Assembly (NCBI RefSeq): GCF_001858325.1
Contig: NZ_MBPP01000014.1
Span: forward strand, 17,929 to 81,928
Source: Marinobacter sp. AC-23
GTDB taxonomy: Bacteria > Pseudomonadota > Gammaproteobacteria > Pseudomonadales > Oleiphilaceae
Direction: 5' to 3'
DNA: 64,000 nucleotides
This document shows, one piece after another, positions 30,026 through 37,672 of this stretch. A program made the translations under genes and the position numbers. The number at the start of each line of letters is the position of its first letter. Position 1 is the stretch's first letter. The notes below the pieces were generated by a model. It did not search any database. It saw nothing but the letters and a program-made list of their open reading frames with translations, and was not told the DNA's origin.

Positions 30026-31849
30026 ATGGAAGAGTGGGTCGGCTATAAATGGCATGAGTATATTACTCGCCAAGCTCTGGGAGAATTCCCCGAGCACGCC
30101 GTTTACCTGAAAGACGAAGCCCGCAGCCTGGGCATTATGTTCCGTGCATTTGGTGGCGACCCGGCACTCAGCCTGGTTACAGCAGAGCCCCGGCACTTTC
30201 GCGTGCGTCGCAAGTTTTTGCACAAGATCGCCGGAACCCATCGCAAATTCGAACTTGCCTGGCGGGATGAGCAAAACCTGCGCCTGCCGGAAAGAGTCGC
30301 TCGTTTCCCTTCCAAACAGCTGAACCGGGAGCTCTATACCTGGCTGGCAGCACTTGCGGCTTCCCCGGTTCCGCCCGATAGCGACTGGTTTACTGGCAAC
30401 CAGACTCTTGTGCAGAATGTTCTCGGGCGCTGGCCAGGGCTGGAAAAGGTTTACCAGCGCCTGGTTAAGCAAGTTTTGCACTGGCGCCCGGAGCCTGAAA
30501 GCCTTTCGCCCGAAGAAGCCATCCGCGAACAGGCAATCCGGCAGGCTCTTGTTCATCCGGGCAGTGTTCGTACCCTACCCGCTGCGGGCACCGATCCCTG
30601 GCCGGTTATTCTTTGGCTGTACCCCGCACTGGAGCAAGGAAAGACAAGCAAGCAGGCAACCGGCGACGATGACACCCAATCCAGTCCCGGTGGCCTGACC
30701 AAAAAGAACAAACGCCGACAGGCCGAGCGAGTGGACGCCTTCGACCGCGATCAAGGGCTGATGATCTTTCGCTTGGAAAGCCTGTTTTCATGGACAGACT
30801 TCATCCCGGTTGACCGGGCGGGCGACGACACAGACGAAGAAGATGCCGAAGCAGTTGCGGATGACATGGATATGATCTCCGTATCCAACGACCGCAAAGA
30901 GACCTCATCGGCCATCAAGTTTGATCTCGACTTGCCCTCAGAAGAGCACGACGACCTGCGCCTTGGCCCTGGCATTCACTTGCCCGAGTGGGACTGGCGC
31001 AGCCAAAGCTATCGCGATGCCTTCTGCTGCCTGCAGCCCATGTTGGCAAAGGACGCTGCGCCTGCGGAGCTACCGGAAGCTCTACGCCGACCTGCAAAAC
31101 GCCTGCAACGCCAGTTCAGTGCGCTGAAGCCGCTCAAGCAATGGCAAAGACGACAGCTGGATGGCGACGAACTGGATCTCGACGCATGTCTGGAACGGGA
31201 GGTACAGAACCGCCGAGGCCAAGGCGCAATCGATCAGAAGCTATTCCGTCGCTGCCAACAGAGCCAGCGCGACCTTGCGTGCCTGGTATTGGCGGATGTG
31301 TCGCTCTCAACCGAGACCTATATCAACAACCACCAGCGGGTCATAGACGTTGCTCGAGATGGCCTGCAACTCCTCAGCGAAGCCCTGCAGGCCAGCCGCG
31401 ACCCCTTCGCGTTGTATGCGTTTTCATCCCGACGGCGCGACCACGTGCGGTTCCATCACCTGAAAGGCTTTGATGAACCCTATACCAGCACCATTCGGGG
31501 TCGCATCCAGGCACTGGAACCGGGTTTCTATACTCGTATGGGCGCCGCCATTCGACAAGCCACCAAACTGCTGGAAGCGCGCCATGAGCACCAAAAGATC
31601 CTGTTGCTGCTTACCGACGGAAAGCCCAACGACCTGGACATCTACGAAGGCCGATATGGTGTGGAAGACACGCGCATGGCCGTGCAAGAAGCCCACAAAG
31701 CTGGTCTTACCCCGTTTTGCGTGACCATTGATGACGAGGCCAGCGAGTATCTGCCCTATGTATTTGGCAGCAACAACTATGTGGTTATCCGCGACCCGGC
31801 ACAGCTGCCATTACAGTTGCCCAAACTCTACCTGAACCTGACACAGTGA
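30026..31849 (+). CDS. norD: NorD, von Willebrand A-domain protein for NO reductase maturation
   Basis: NorD works with the AAA+ protein NorQ to activate NO reductase, probably by inserting the non-haem iron FeB. The 607-residue protein has a long N-terminal region and an acidic linker (DDTDEEDAEAVADDMD), then a C-terminal vWA domain from about residue 420. The MIDAS motif DVSLS appears in LVLADVSLSTETYINNHQ, followed by LLLTDGKPNDLDIYEGRYGV. A GAGAGGAA ribosome site precedes the ATG. norE begins two bases after the stop. Confidence 0.95.
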   Translation: MEEWVGYKWHEYITRQALGEFPEHAVYLKDEARSLGIMFRAFGGDPALSLVTAEPRHFRVRRKFLHKIAGTHRKFELAWRDEQNLRLPERVARFPSKQLNRELYTWLAALAASPVPPDSDWFTGNQTLVQNVLGRWPGLEKVYQRLVKQVLHWRPEPESLSPEEAIREQAIRQALVHPGSVRTLPAAGTDPWPVILWLYPALEQGKTSKQATGDDDTQSSPGGLTKKNKRRQAERVDAFDRDQGLMIFRLESLFSWTDFIPVDRAGDDTDEEDAEAVADDMDMISVSNDRKETSSAIKFDLDLPSEEHDDLRLGPGIHLPEWDWRSQSYRDAFCCLQPMLAKDAAPAELPEALRRPAKRLQRQFSALKPLKQWQRRQLDGDELDLDACLEREVQNRRGQGAIDQKLFRRCQQSQRDLACLVLADVSLSTETYINNHQRVIDVARDGLQLLSEALQASRDPFALYAFSSRRRDHVRFHHLKGFDEPYTSTIRGRIQALEPGFYTRMGAAIRQATKLLEARHEHQKILLLLTDGKPNDLDIYEGRYGVEDTRMAVQEAHKAGLTPFCVTIDDEASEYLPYVFGSNNYVVIRDPAQLPLQLPKLYLNLTQ

Positions 31850-31850
31850 T

Positions 31851-32435
31851 ATGACCGACCTGACGCTCGAAACAGAACCCCGTTCACATCAACTTCCCGG
31901 CGACATAGCCGTATGGATCTTCATTTTCGCCGAATTGGCGGTGTTCGGTATCATGCTTATCGGCTTTGCCGTGGCCCGCAGCCTGGACCCGGGCACGTTC
32001 CACGCCGGCCGCGAGGCCCTGCATCCCCTGATCGGGTTATTGAATACCGTTGCCCTGATTACCGCCAGCTATCTGGTGGCAACCGCTGTTCACCAGTTCC
32101 GGCATCGCTGCCCAGGCGTGCAGTGGCGACTCTGGTTTGCGGTGGCCATTTCCTGTGTTTACACCGTTGGCAAACTCTGGGAATACGTAAACCTGTACAG
32201 CGAAGGCTATAACCTGGGTACCAGTACCTTCTTCATGTTCTATTTCTTTCTCACCTTCTTTCACTTCATGCACGTGATTCTGGGGCAGGTCATCCTGATT
32301 GTCCTTGCTGTAAAAGTCCGCAACGGCGACTACGACGGCTCGGATATGAACGGTATGGAATCCGGGGCTTCTTATTGGCACATGGTGGATTTGGTGTGGC
32401 TGGTGCTGTTTCCGATAATTTACGTACTGGCCTAG
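31851..32435 (+). CDS. norE: NorE, cytochrome c oxidase subunit III-like protein
   Basis: A 194-residue membrane protein of the COX3 family with five helices. It opens with HQLPGDIAVWIFIFAELAVF, a COX3/NorE signature, and ends SYWHMVDLVWLVLFPIIYVL. NorE supports NO reductase activity in denitrifiers although its exact role is not settled. It begins two bases after norD and is followed after 12 bases by norF, so the three are one transcript. Confidence 0.95.
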   Translation: MTDLTLETEPRSHQLPGDIAVWIFIFAELAVFGIMLIGFAVARSLDPGTFHAGREALHPLIGLLNTVALITASYLVATAVHQFRHRCPGVQWRLWFAVAISCVYTVGKLWEYVNLYSEGYNLGTSTFFMFYFFLTFFHFMHVILGQVILIVLAVKVRNGDYDGSDMNGMESGASYWHMVDLVWLVLFPIIYVLA

Positions 32436-32447
32436 GGAGGGCTAGCG

Positions 32448-32687
32448 ATGCTAACGGTTTATTTTGTGTTAATGATTTGCACGGCTCTGCCAGTTATTGC
32501 CCTTAAAGCCGGAATAGGCCCGGAGTTTCTGGCGTGGCTGGTTTTTGGAATGGTGATTGTGAAGGGCTTACTCTTGGTGGATCATTTTATGGAGATGAAG
32601 CATGCACCACGCGCATGGCGCTTACTTGCCCACACGTGGGCGCCGGTGGTGATCATTGCCGTTGCAGGGTTTCATACAATTACGTGA
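32448..32687 (+). CDS. norF: NorF-type small membrane protein
   Basis: A 79-residue protein with about three helices, closely following norE behind a GGGAGG ribosome site. The segment LLVDHFMEMKHAPRAWRLLA is typical of the cytochrome-oxidase-subunit-IV-like NorF proteins. It is expected to sit with NorE in the membrane. Identity rests on this motif, size and position. Confidence 0.85.
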   Translation: MLTVYFVLMICTALPVIALKAGIGPEFLAWLVFGMVIVKGLLLVDHFMEMKHAPRAWRLLAHTWAPVVIIAVAGFHTIT

Positions 32688-32708
32688 GGAGGGCTGGCTC
32701 CAATAGGC

Positions 32709-32731
32709 CCGCCCGGCACAAAACCGGGCGG
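32709..32731. terminator. Hairpin after norF
   Basis: CCGCCCGG and CCGGGCGG form an eight-base GC stem with a seven-base loop, between norF and the convergent MXKDX gene. No T run follows, so termination strength is uncertain. Confidence 0.5.
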
Positions 32732-32765
32732 CTGATAAGCTTGAAACGCCAGACATCTACCCGCC

Positions 32766-33089
32766 TTATGACTTATCCATATCATCTTTCATCATAGTAT
32801 CTTCTTTCATGTCGTCATCTTTCTTCATGTCGTCATGCATCATGTCATCATCTTTCTTCATGTCATTGTGCATCATGCCGTCGTCTTTCTTCATGTCGTC
32901 ATGCATCATGCCGTCATCTTTCTTCATGTCGTCATGTTTCATGCCATCATCTTTCATCATGCTATCTTTCTTCACGTCACCGTGATTCGTGTTGCCACTT
33001 TTGCCCATCTCGTCAGCATGAGCCAAGCCTACCCCCATCCCAGCAACAGTAATCGCAGTGGCAAAAAACATTCGAGTCAGCGTCTTCAT
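32766..33089 (-). CDS. Secreted MXKDX-repeat protein
   Basis: The start at 33089 (MKTLTRMFFATAITVAGMGV) has a GGGAGAGG ribosome site and opens a signal peptide ending near GLAHA. The mature part, about 83 residues, is made almost only of Met, Lys, Asp and His in imperfect 11-residue units such as MHDDMKKDDGM. This matches the small family of pentapeptide MXKDX repeat proteins, which have a signal peptide and no known function. The Met/His/Asp richness suggests loose metal binding in the periplasm; that is inference. It is convergent with norF and stands alone. Confidence 0.88.
   Translation of the reverse strand: MKTLTRMFFATAITVAGMGVGLAHADEMGKSGNTNHGDVKKDSMMKDDGMKHDDMKKDDGMMHDDMKKDDGMMHNDMKKDDDMMHDDMKKDDDMKEDTMMKDDMDKS
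32826..32957 (-). repeat. 33-base tandem repeats inside the MXKDX gene
   Basis: Four consecutive units of 33 bases begin at 32826, 32859, 32892 and 32925. Each encodes 11 residues of the form (M/K)H(D/N)DMKKDD(G/D)M. The units differ at few positions, so copy number may vary between strains. Confidence 0.85.
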
Positions 33090-33261
33090 AAACCTCTCCC
33101 GGTACTTTTTTATTGGCCTGAGGCATCTGCCCCAGGCTCTGAAACCCATCATGAACGCACAGGCTCACGGAGGCTTAACGCACCGTTAAAGAATTTATCG
33201 CGAAAAGGTCACGAAACGATCACAGAAATTGCAGGGTATTCAGCGGAACAAACAGGCTGAG

Positions 33262-33636
33262 TCAGAGCCACTTGGCGGGGAAGTAAGGCATCTTTTCAGA
33301 CATAGCCTGAGCCAGAGAAACCATTCCCCATAAAACAAACCCCGTATGCAGCGCAATGGCCCAGACCAGGGCAAACGTCCAGAAATGCCCCATGTCCCCG
33401 AAGAATACCCAGCCAATGGCAACACCTGAGCTGATCAGGGTAAAACCAATTAGCGACATAATCATGGCAGCATGGGCGTGGGCCCTGCGCAGTTCGTTTG
33501 CGCCTGAACTACTGAAAAACAACCATAGCAATACCGCAAAACCGATAACCGGCATCGCCAGCAAGTTCAACAAATACCAAATAACCGGAATAACCGCCCC
33601 GCTAGCGGGGGTCTTCCGGGCGCCCGAATACTGCAT
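33262..33636 (-). CDS. Small membrane protein coupled to norQ, function unknown
   Basis: A 124-residue protein with three or four helices. The ATG at 33636 lies inside the end of norQ and has a perfect GGAGGT ribosome site five bases upstream, which decides the start and shows translational coupling. Visible polar features are RRAHAHAAMIMSLIGFTLIS and GDMGHFWTFALVWAIALHTG, with several His residues in or near helices. I do not recognise the family. Tight coupling to norQ suggests a part in NO reductase assembly or haem/iron handling. Confidence 0.8.
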   Translation of the reverse strand: MQYSGARKTPASGAVIPVIWYLLNLLAMPVIGFAVLLWLFFSSSGANELRRAHAHAAMIMSLIGFTLISSGVAIGWVFFGDMGHFWTFALVWAIALHTGFVLWGMVSLAQAMSEKMPYFPAKWL

Positions 33637-34390
33637 ATACCACCTCCATGAGTGAACTGACTGTTGCTTCGTCGTCTGACAACGGCTCGATCATGCCCGC
33701 GCGACAAGCAACCGCCATTGGCAAGCCAGAACGAATTAACAAAGCCGTGTGTATCAGTAGCCGCGTTGATGCCGCTTCTTCCAAATCATGGTCTTTCAAG
33801 TTGCGCAAGGCAGTCGCAAGGCTTACGAGCTGTTGCGCAAGATCGCGATCGCATCCGGATTCTTCCACCACAATGGTTTGTTCCGCCTCTTCAGAGGGGT
33901 AATCAAACCGCAGCGATACGAAGCGTTGGCGTGTGCTCGGTTTCATGCCTTTCAGTAAGCTTTGGTAGCCCGGGTTATAGGAGACAACCAACATAAAACC
34001 TGGCGCGGCGGTCAGCAGTTCGCCCGTGCGCTCTATGGGCAGCTCTCGCCTGTCGTCCGCCAGCGGGTGCAACACAACGGTAGTGTCTTTACGCGCCTCC
34101 ACCACTTCGTCCAGGTAGCAAATACCGCCTTCACGAACGGCGCGGGTTAACGGGCCATCCTGCCAGTAAGTGCCTTCCGGCCCAATCAAGTGTCGCCCTA
34201 CAAGGTCGGCGGCGGTTAGATCATCGTGGCAGGCCACGGTGTAAATCGGCCGGTTCAGCTGTTCCGCCATATAACGGACAAACCGGGTTTTTCCGCAGCC
34301 TGTAGGGCCTTTGATCAGAACCGGCAGGCCGTTGTCGGCTGCGGCCTGGAAGAGTTCAATTTCATTACCAACTGGCTGGTAAAACGTCAT
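33602..34390 (-). CDS. norQ: NorQ, MoxR-type AAA+ ATPase
   Basis: NorQ is the AAA+ partner of NorD and drives activation of NO reductase. The 262-residue protein has Walker A GPTGCGKT (residues 28-35), Walker B ICYLDEVVEARKD and the sensor region PGFMLVVSYNPGYQSLLKGM, then STRQRFVSLRFDYPSEEAEQ, all typical of the NorQ/CbbQ group. In most denitrifiers norQ lies between norB and norD; here it is on the opposite strand, apart from norCBDEF, followed by a coupled small membrane gene. Confidence 0.95.
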   Translation of the reverse strand: MTFYQPVGNEIELFQAAADNGLPVLIKGPTGCGKTRFVRYMAEQLNRPIYTVACHDDLTAADLVGRHLIGPEGTYWQDGPLTRAVREGGICYLDEVVEARKDTTVVLHPLADDRRELPIERTGELLTAAPGFMLVVSYNPGYQSLLKGMKPSTRQRFVSLRFDYPSEEAEQTIVVEESGCDRDLAQQLVSLATALRNLKDHDLEEAASTRLLIHTALLIRSGLPMAVACRAGMIEPLSDDEATVSSLMEVVYAVFGRPEDPR

Positions 34391-34531
34391 TCGCTGAGAT
34401 CCTCGATCTGCACATGCTGGACAGCATTAAAATACATACTATATATTGGTTAAAAATGCAGGCCTTCACAAGAACCCTTTGGGCATACTCATCATTTGGT
34501 AGATGCCCCACTAAACTAGTGAAACCCCCTA

Positions 34532-34545
34532 ATGATTTAAGTCAT
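34532..34545. promoter_or_regulatory. FNR/DNR-like palindrome between norQ and the Crp/Fnr-type gene
   Basis: ATGATTTAAGTCAT is a perfect palindrome with the 5-4-5 layout of Fnr-family sites, but its outer bases differ from TTGAT/ATCAA. It lies 58 bases upstream of the Crp/Fnr-type gene and 142 upstream of norQ. It may be a weak DNR site or the site of the neighbouring regulator. Confidence 0.45.
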
Positions 34546-34603
34546 CTCAGCGAGTATTTTCTGTTACCATTACCAACACATTGTTCTTAACAGCATAAAC
34601 GCC

Positions 34604-35305
34604 ATGACCCGCACCTTCACACCCAACGTGTCCTCCTCTCCCTGCATGCTGGGAGACGAAAACCCGGACATAATCCAGCAAGATTCAGCGCCACAGTCAG
34701 TGGCACTGATCAATGGGCTAAGCCGCGTATTCGGCATAAGGCTGAACGACAAGCAGGACACCCCTGACACCCGGTTTTTAAACGACCTCACGCGACTGTT
34801 TCGCCAGCAAAGAGTCGATGTTGAAACTCAGATGGAAAAGCACGACACCCCCTGGGCCAACGTTTACCTGATTCAGTACGGCATTATGCGCCTGTTTCGG
34901 GAAGCACCCAGCGGTAAGGTTGCGGTGCATCACTTCTTTACGGAAGGCGATATGGTCTGGCCGGTTTTTGGCCGCAGCCGCACGGTACGCAATACACTTT
35001 GTCTCACCACCGTCACACCCGCCACCGTTTGGGTTGCTGATTTTGCTGCGTTCCGAGCTGCCATTCAATCCCATGGCGAAGGCCTCTGGCCCCAGTTTGC
35101 AATGGCCCTGACCGAAGAGCTGGCGGAGCTGACCAGCATGCGGGAATTCCGCAAGCACACCATGTCGGCAAAAGAGCGTTATCAGCTGCTGCTTGAAGAG
35201 TACCCAGAACTGGTAAAGCGTGTGCCGGATAACCAGCTTGCCTCATGGCTGGGCGTAGTACCTGCAACATTCTCTCGGCTCAAAACCGGGGCGATAAAGT
35301 ACTGA
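34604..35305 (+). CDS. Crp/Fnr-family transcriptional regulator next to the nor genes
   Basis: The 233-residue protein has an N-terminal extension of about 45 residues. A cyclic-nucleotide-binding-like beta-roll follows (about 70-170, including QYGIMRLFREAPSGKVAVHH). The C-terminal helix-turn-helix is DNQLASWLGVVPATFSRLK, after which the protein ends almost at once. In Fnr and DNR the recognition helix has Glu (ETxSR) where this protein has Ala (PATFSR); that Glu reads the G/C of TTGAT. There are no Fnr-type N-terminal cluster cysteines. Position suggests NO or anaerobic control of nor genes, but it probably recognises a different site from the TTGAT boxes. Confidence 0.8.
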   Translation: MTRTFTPNVSSSPCMLGDENPDIIQQDSAPQSVALINGLSRVFGIRLNDKQDTPDTRFLNDLTRLFRQQRVDVETQMEKHDTPWANVYLIQYGIMRLFREAPSGKVAVHHFFTEGDMVWPVFGRSRTVRNTLCLTTVTPATVWVADFAAFRAAIQSHGEGLWPQFAMALTEELAELTSMREFRKHTMSAKERYQLLLEEYPELVKRVPDNQLASWLGVVPATFSRLKTGAIKY

Positions 35306-35372
35306 CGAGCAGATCACACAATCGCCACCTCCAGTTATTGCGTACAGGTGTACGCTGAAGTACCGTGTTGCG

Positions 35373-36062
35373 ATGATAAACATGGACTCTTCCCCAATGA
35401 CCACATCGCAACCGCCCTCCCAGCCTGCTCACCAGCGAATAGAGGAATGGCTGAATAGCGCCACCCACGGCATAGGCGCATTACTTAGCGTAATCGGCAC
35501 CATCGCTCTGATCGTTGGCGCCACACAGTTGCAAGACCCCTGGAAAATCATCAGTTTTAGCATATTTGGCGCCTCTCTGATCCTGCTGTACATGGCTTCT
35601 GCTCTGTATCACAGCGCACGTCGGCCCGGACTGAAAAAAGCCTTCAAAACCCTGGATCACTGCGCCATTTTTCTGCTGATTGCGGGCACCTACACACCAT
35701 TCCTGTTGGTGAATATGCGCGGGACCGTTGGCTGGACACTGTTTGCCATAATCTGGTCACTGGCCATTACCGGCGTGGTGCTGAAGGTCATCTTTGCCAA
35801 TCGTTTCAAGCTGGCACGGGTGGGGATCTACATCGCCATGGGCTGGCTGATTGCGTTTGCCTCCTCAGACCTGGCGGCCAATCTAAGTGAAACCGCGCTG
35901 ACCCTCACGGTTGCGGGGGGCATCGTTTACACCGTAGGCGTTGCCTTTTACCTGGCCGACCGGATTCCCTATACACACGCTATCTGGCACCTGTTCGTAA
36001 TCGGCGGCAGTGCCTGTCACTTCAGTGCTATTTACTTTGGTGTGCTGCCTTACGTTGCATGA
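35373..36062 (+). CDS. trhA: TrhA / hemolysin III family membrane protein
   Basis: A seven-helix protein of 229 residues in the hemolysin III (TrhA, PAQR-like) family. Diagnostic segments are EEWLNSATHGIGALLSVIGT, MASALYHSARRPGLKKAFKT followed by LDHCAIFLLIAGTYTPFLL, and the final THAIWHLFVIGGSACHF. The Ser/His/Asp/His set of the family's metal site is present. In E. coli TrhA is linked to membrane energetics and fatty-acid homeostasis. The start may be 35373 or the ATG at 35382 or 35397; none has a strong ribosome site. Confidence 0.92.
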   Translation: MINMDSSPMTTSQPPSQPAHQRIEEWLNSATHGIGALLSVIGTIALIVGATQLQDPWKIISFSIFGASLILLYMASALYHSARRPGLKKAFKTLDHCAIFLLIAGTYTPFLLVNMRGTVGWTLFAIIWSLAITGVVLKVIFANRFKLARVGIYIAMGWLIAFASSDLAANLSETALTLTVAGGIVYTVGVAFYLADRIPYTHAIWHLFVIGGSACHFSAIYFGVLPYVA

Positions 36063-36200
36063 ATGCAGACGGTTATGCCTATTTTACAGTAAAGAGCATC
36101 TGGCAAACTTCACAAAGATCGCCTGCGAAGCAGGCAAGCGCAGAAACTGCTCTCCGGCAGTCTCGCGCTTGCGCAAAGCTGAATTCAGCCCACTGGCGCC

Positions 36201-37351
36201 CTATCGTCCGTAGCTGTCCACATTAACTTTAGAGTACACCTCGTCCCAATAAACCTGCGTAAGCTCTTCGCTGCTGTCCACATCTTTCACCAGATCGACC
36301 CACTTAATCAGCAGCGAGCGAAATGACTCAACCAGCTGCGCAGGAGATTCAAGCCCGTGAGTATCAGCATACTTGGCAGCGATAGCTTCAAGGTCCTGCT
36401 CGATAAACTCCTGAGTCACTTTGACCAGCGCAGCGTCAGGCTTGTGAATTTTAATTCCTTTCTCTTCAGCTGTTTCCATATTCGTTGCCGCTATCTCAGC
36501 GTAGCCCCAACTTAGAGCGCTGGCTTGCGCAGCAGAAGCGTGGAGCATAGTCCGGCGCTCACTGGCTGTCAGGCTTTTCCAAACGTCCGAATTAATATTG
36601 TTGGCAACACCTGAAAAGACTCCACCAGGCATGTTGGGTGTCATGTCAGAAGTAACTTCCATCAACTTGACGATGGTTAGCTCAGGCGCAGAATGCACGC
36701 TGCAATCAACAACACCCTGGCTTAGAGCTTCGTATGTTTCGTGCTGAGGAATAGATACGGCGGTTGCACCAACTGCATTGGCCCACCGCGCCCATTGGGC
36801 ACCGCCAATGCGCAGGCGCTTACCTTTGATCTCTTCCAGCGTCCTTACCGGCGTGTTGCAAATCAGGAAGTATGACGAGGTTCCCCCGCCTCCCAGAAAT
36901 AGTTGATTCTGCTGTTTGTATTCCTCTACACAGCTTGGGCAATTAAAGAAAACATACTCAGCCATAGCACCGGCAAAGGCCAGACCTACCTTCTCCGTAG
37001 GTGCGTCGGTCATTTCAATGAGCATTGTAAGTTCAGTGGCGAGATTGGTGCTCGGAAACTCCGACGGAAAGTATGGCGTCAGAACCAGCCACTGTCGGCC
37101 ATACCGTCCCGAATACCTGGCGGAGTTTCGCTGAAGCTGAGTAGCGACTGAGCATACACTTTTGCAGTCAGATCTCCGCCGGAATGTTCTTCGATATCTT
37201 TTGCAAATACCTCCGCAGCTTTCGCACCTATGGAACCAGACGCATAGCCGGTTGCATAACTCAGCTGCCGTGCTTCAGCCATGCTGGTCATAGCTACACT
37301 TGCCAGAATTGCGGGAAGCAATCCACGTCTAACGAAATTTGGACAGTTCAT
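36201..37351 (-). pseudogene. dctP: TRAP transporter substrate-binding protein (DctP), one frameshift
   Basis: The start at 37351 (MNCPNFVRRGLLPAILASVA) has an AGGAG ribosome site and a signal peptide. The first frame ends at MADSGWF; near 37085 the sense moves to another frame (VLTPYFPSEFPSTNLATEL). It runs to the stop at 36201 with KRLRIGGAQWARWANAVGAT and ETYEALSQGVVDCSVHSAPE, the segments that bind the substrate carboxylate in DctP proteins. The restored length is about 384 residues. One G added to a GG run repairs it. The membrane subunits dctQ and dctM lie 5.4 kb away at 42747, beyond aacS and the regulator. Confidence 0.88.
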
Positions 37352-37410
37352 TATTATTCTCCTGTATGCATTCAGTATTTTTATAATCGATTGCAGAAGT
37401 TCGCCAAGAC

Positions 37411-37427
37411 AGAACATCGGGTGTTCT
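37411..37427. promoter_or_regulatory. Inverted repeat in the dctP leader region
   Basis: AGAACA-TCGGG-TGTTCT is a perfect 6-5-6 inverted repeat 60 bases upstream of dctP. It could be an operator overlapping the dctP promoter. No cognate protein is known from this window. Confidence 0.35.
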
Positions 37428-37465
37428 CACCAGCAATATCATGTTGGAAGCAAACCAAGCTCTTC

Positions 37466-37486
37466 GACATCGTCGGAAGCGACGAA
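37466..37486 (-). promoter_or_regulatory. Catabolic-island operator, copy 1 (dctP side)
   Basis: Contains TCGTC-N6-GACGA. Read on the minus strand it fits the 20-base consensus TTCGTCGNTTNNGACGATGT shared with copies at 37559 and 42591. It stands 115 bases upstream of dctP. The 321-base gap 37352-37672 between dctP and aacS holds this copy, copy 2 and the inverted repeat at 37411, and no gene. Confidence 0.75.
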
Positions 37487-37558
37487 TCTTTCATTGGGCA
37501 CACCCATTTGGCGTCAACCGGAGGCTCTTGCTTAACTACCGGGGAGCGGGCTGCATTT

Positions 37559-37579
37559 TTCGTCGTTTCAGACGATGTC
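37559..37579 (+). promoter_or_regulatory. Catabolic-island operator, copy 2 (aacS side)
   Basis: Second copy of the TCGTC-N6-GACGA palindrome with the same flanks, in plus orientation, 93 bases upstream of the acetoacetyl-CoA synthetase start. The mirror placement of copies 1 and 2 suits control of two divergent promoters by one regulator. Confidence 0.75.
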
Positions 37580-37672
37580 TGTTGCCCGGCCATCGAATCA
37601 TTATGAATAAGGGTTCCGAGGGGCGAGCTGCACGTACCTCCCCATCAACAACAATATGTTAGAGGTTTTATA

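Noticed and set aside
32826..32957. Tandem 33-base repeats as a CRISPR-like or non-coding array
   Set aside because: Units are directly adjacent without spacers and keep an 11-residue coding period in a signal-peptide protein.
36121..36135. GCCTGCGAAGCAGGC hairpin between trhA and dctP as a terminator
   Set aside because: The stem is only six bases with a three-base loop and no T run on either strand.
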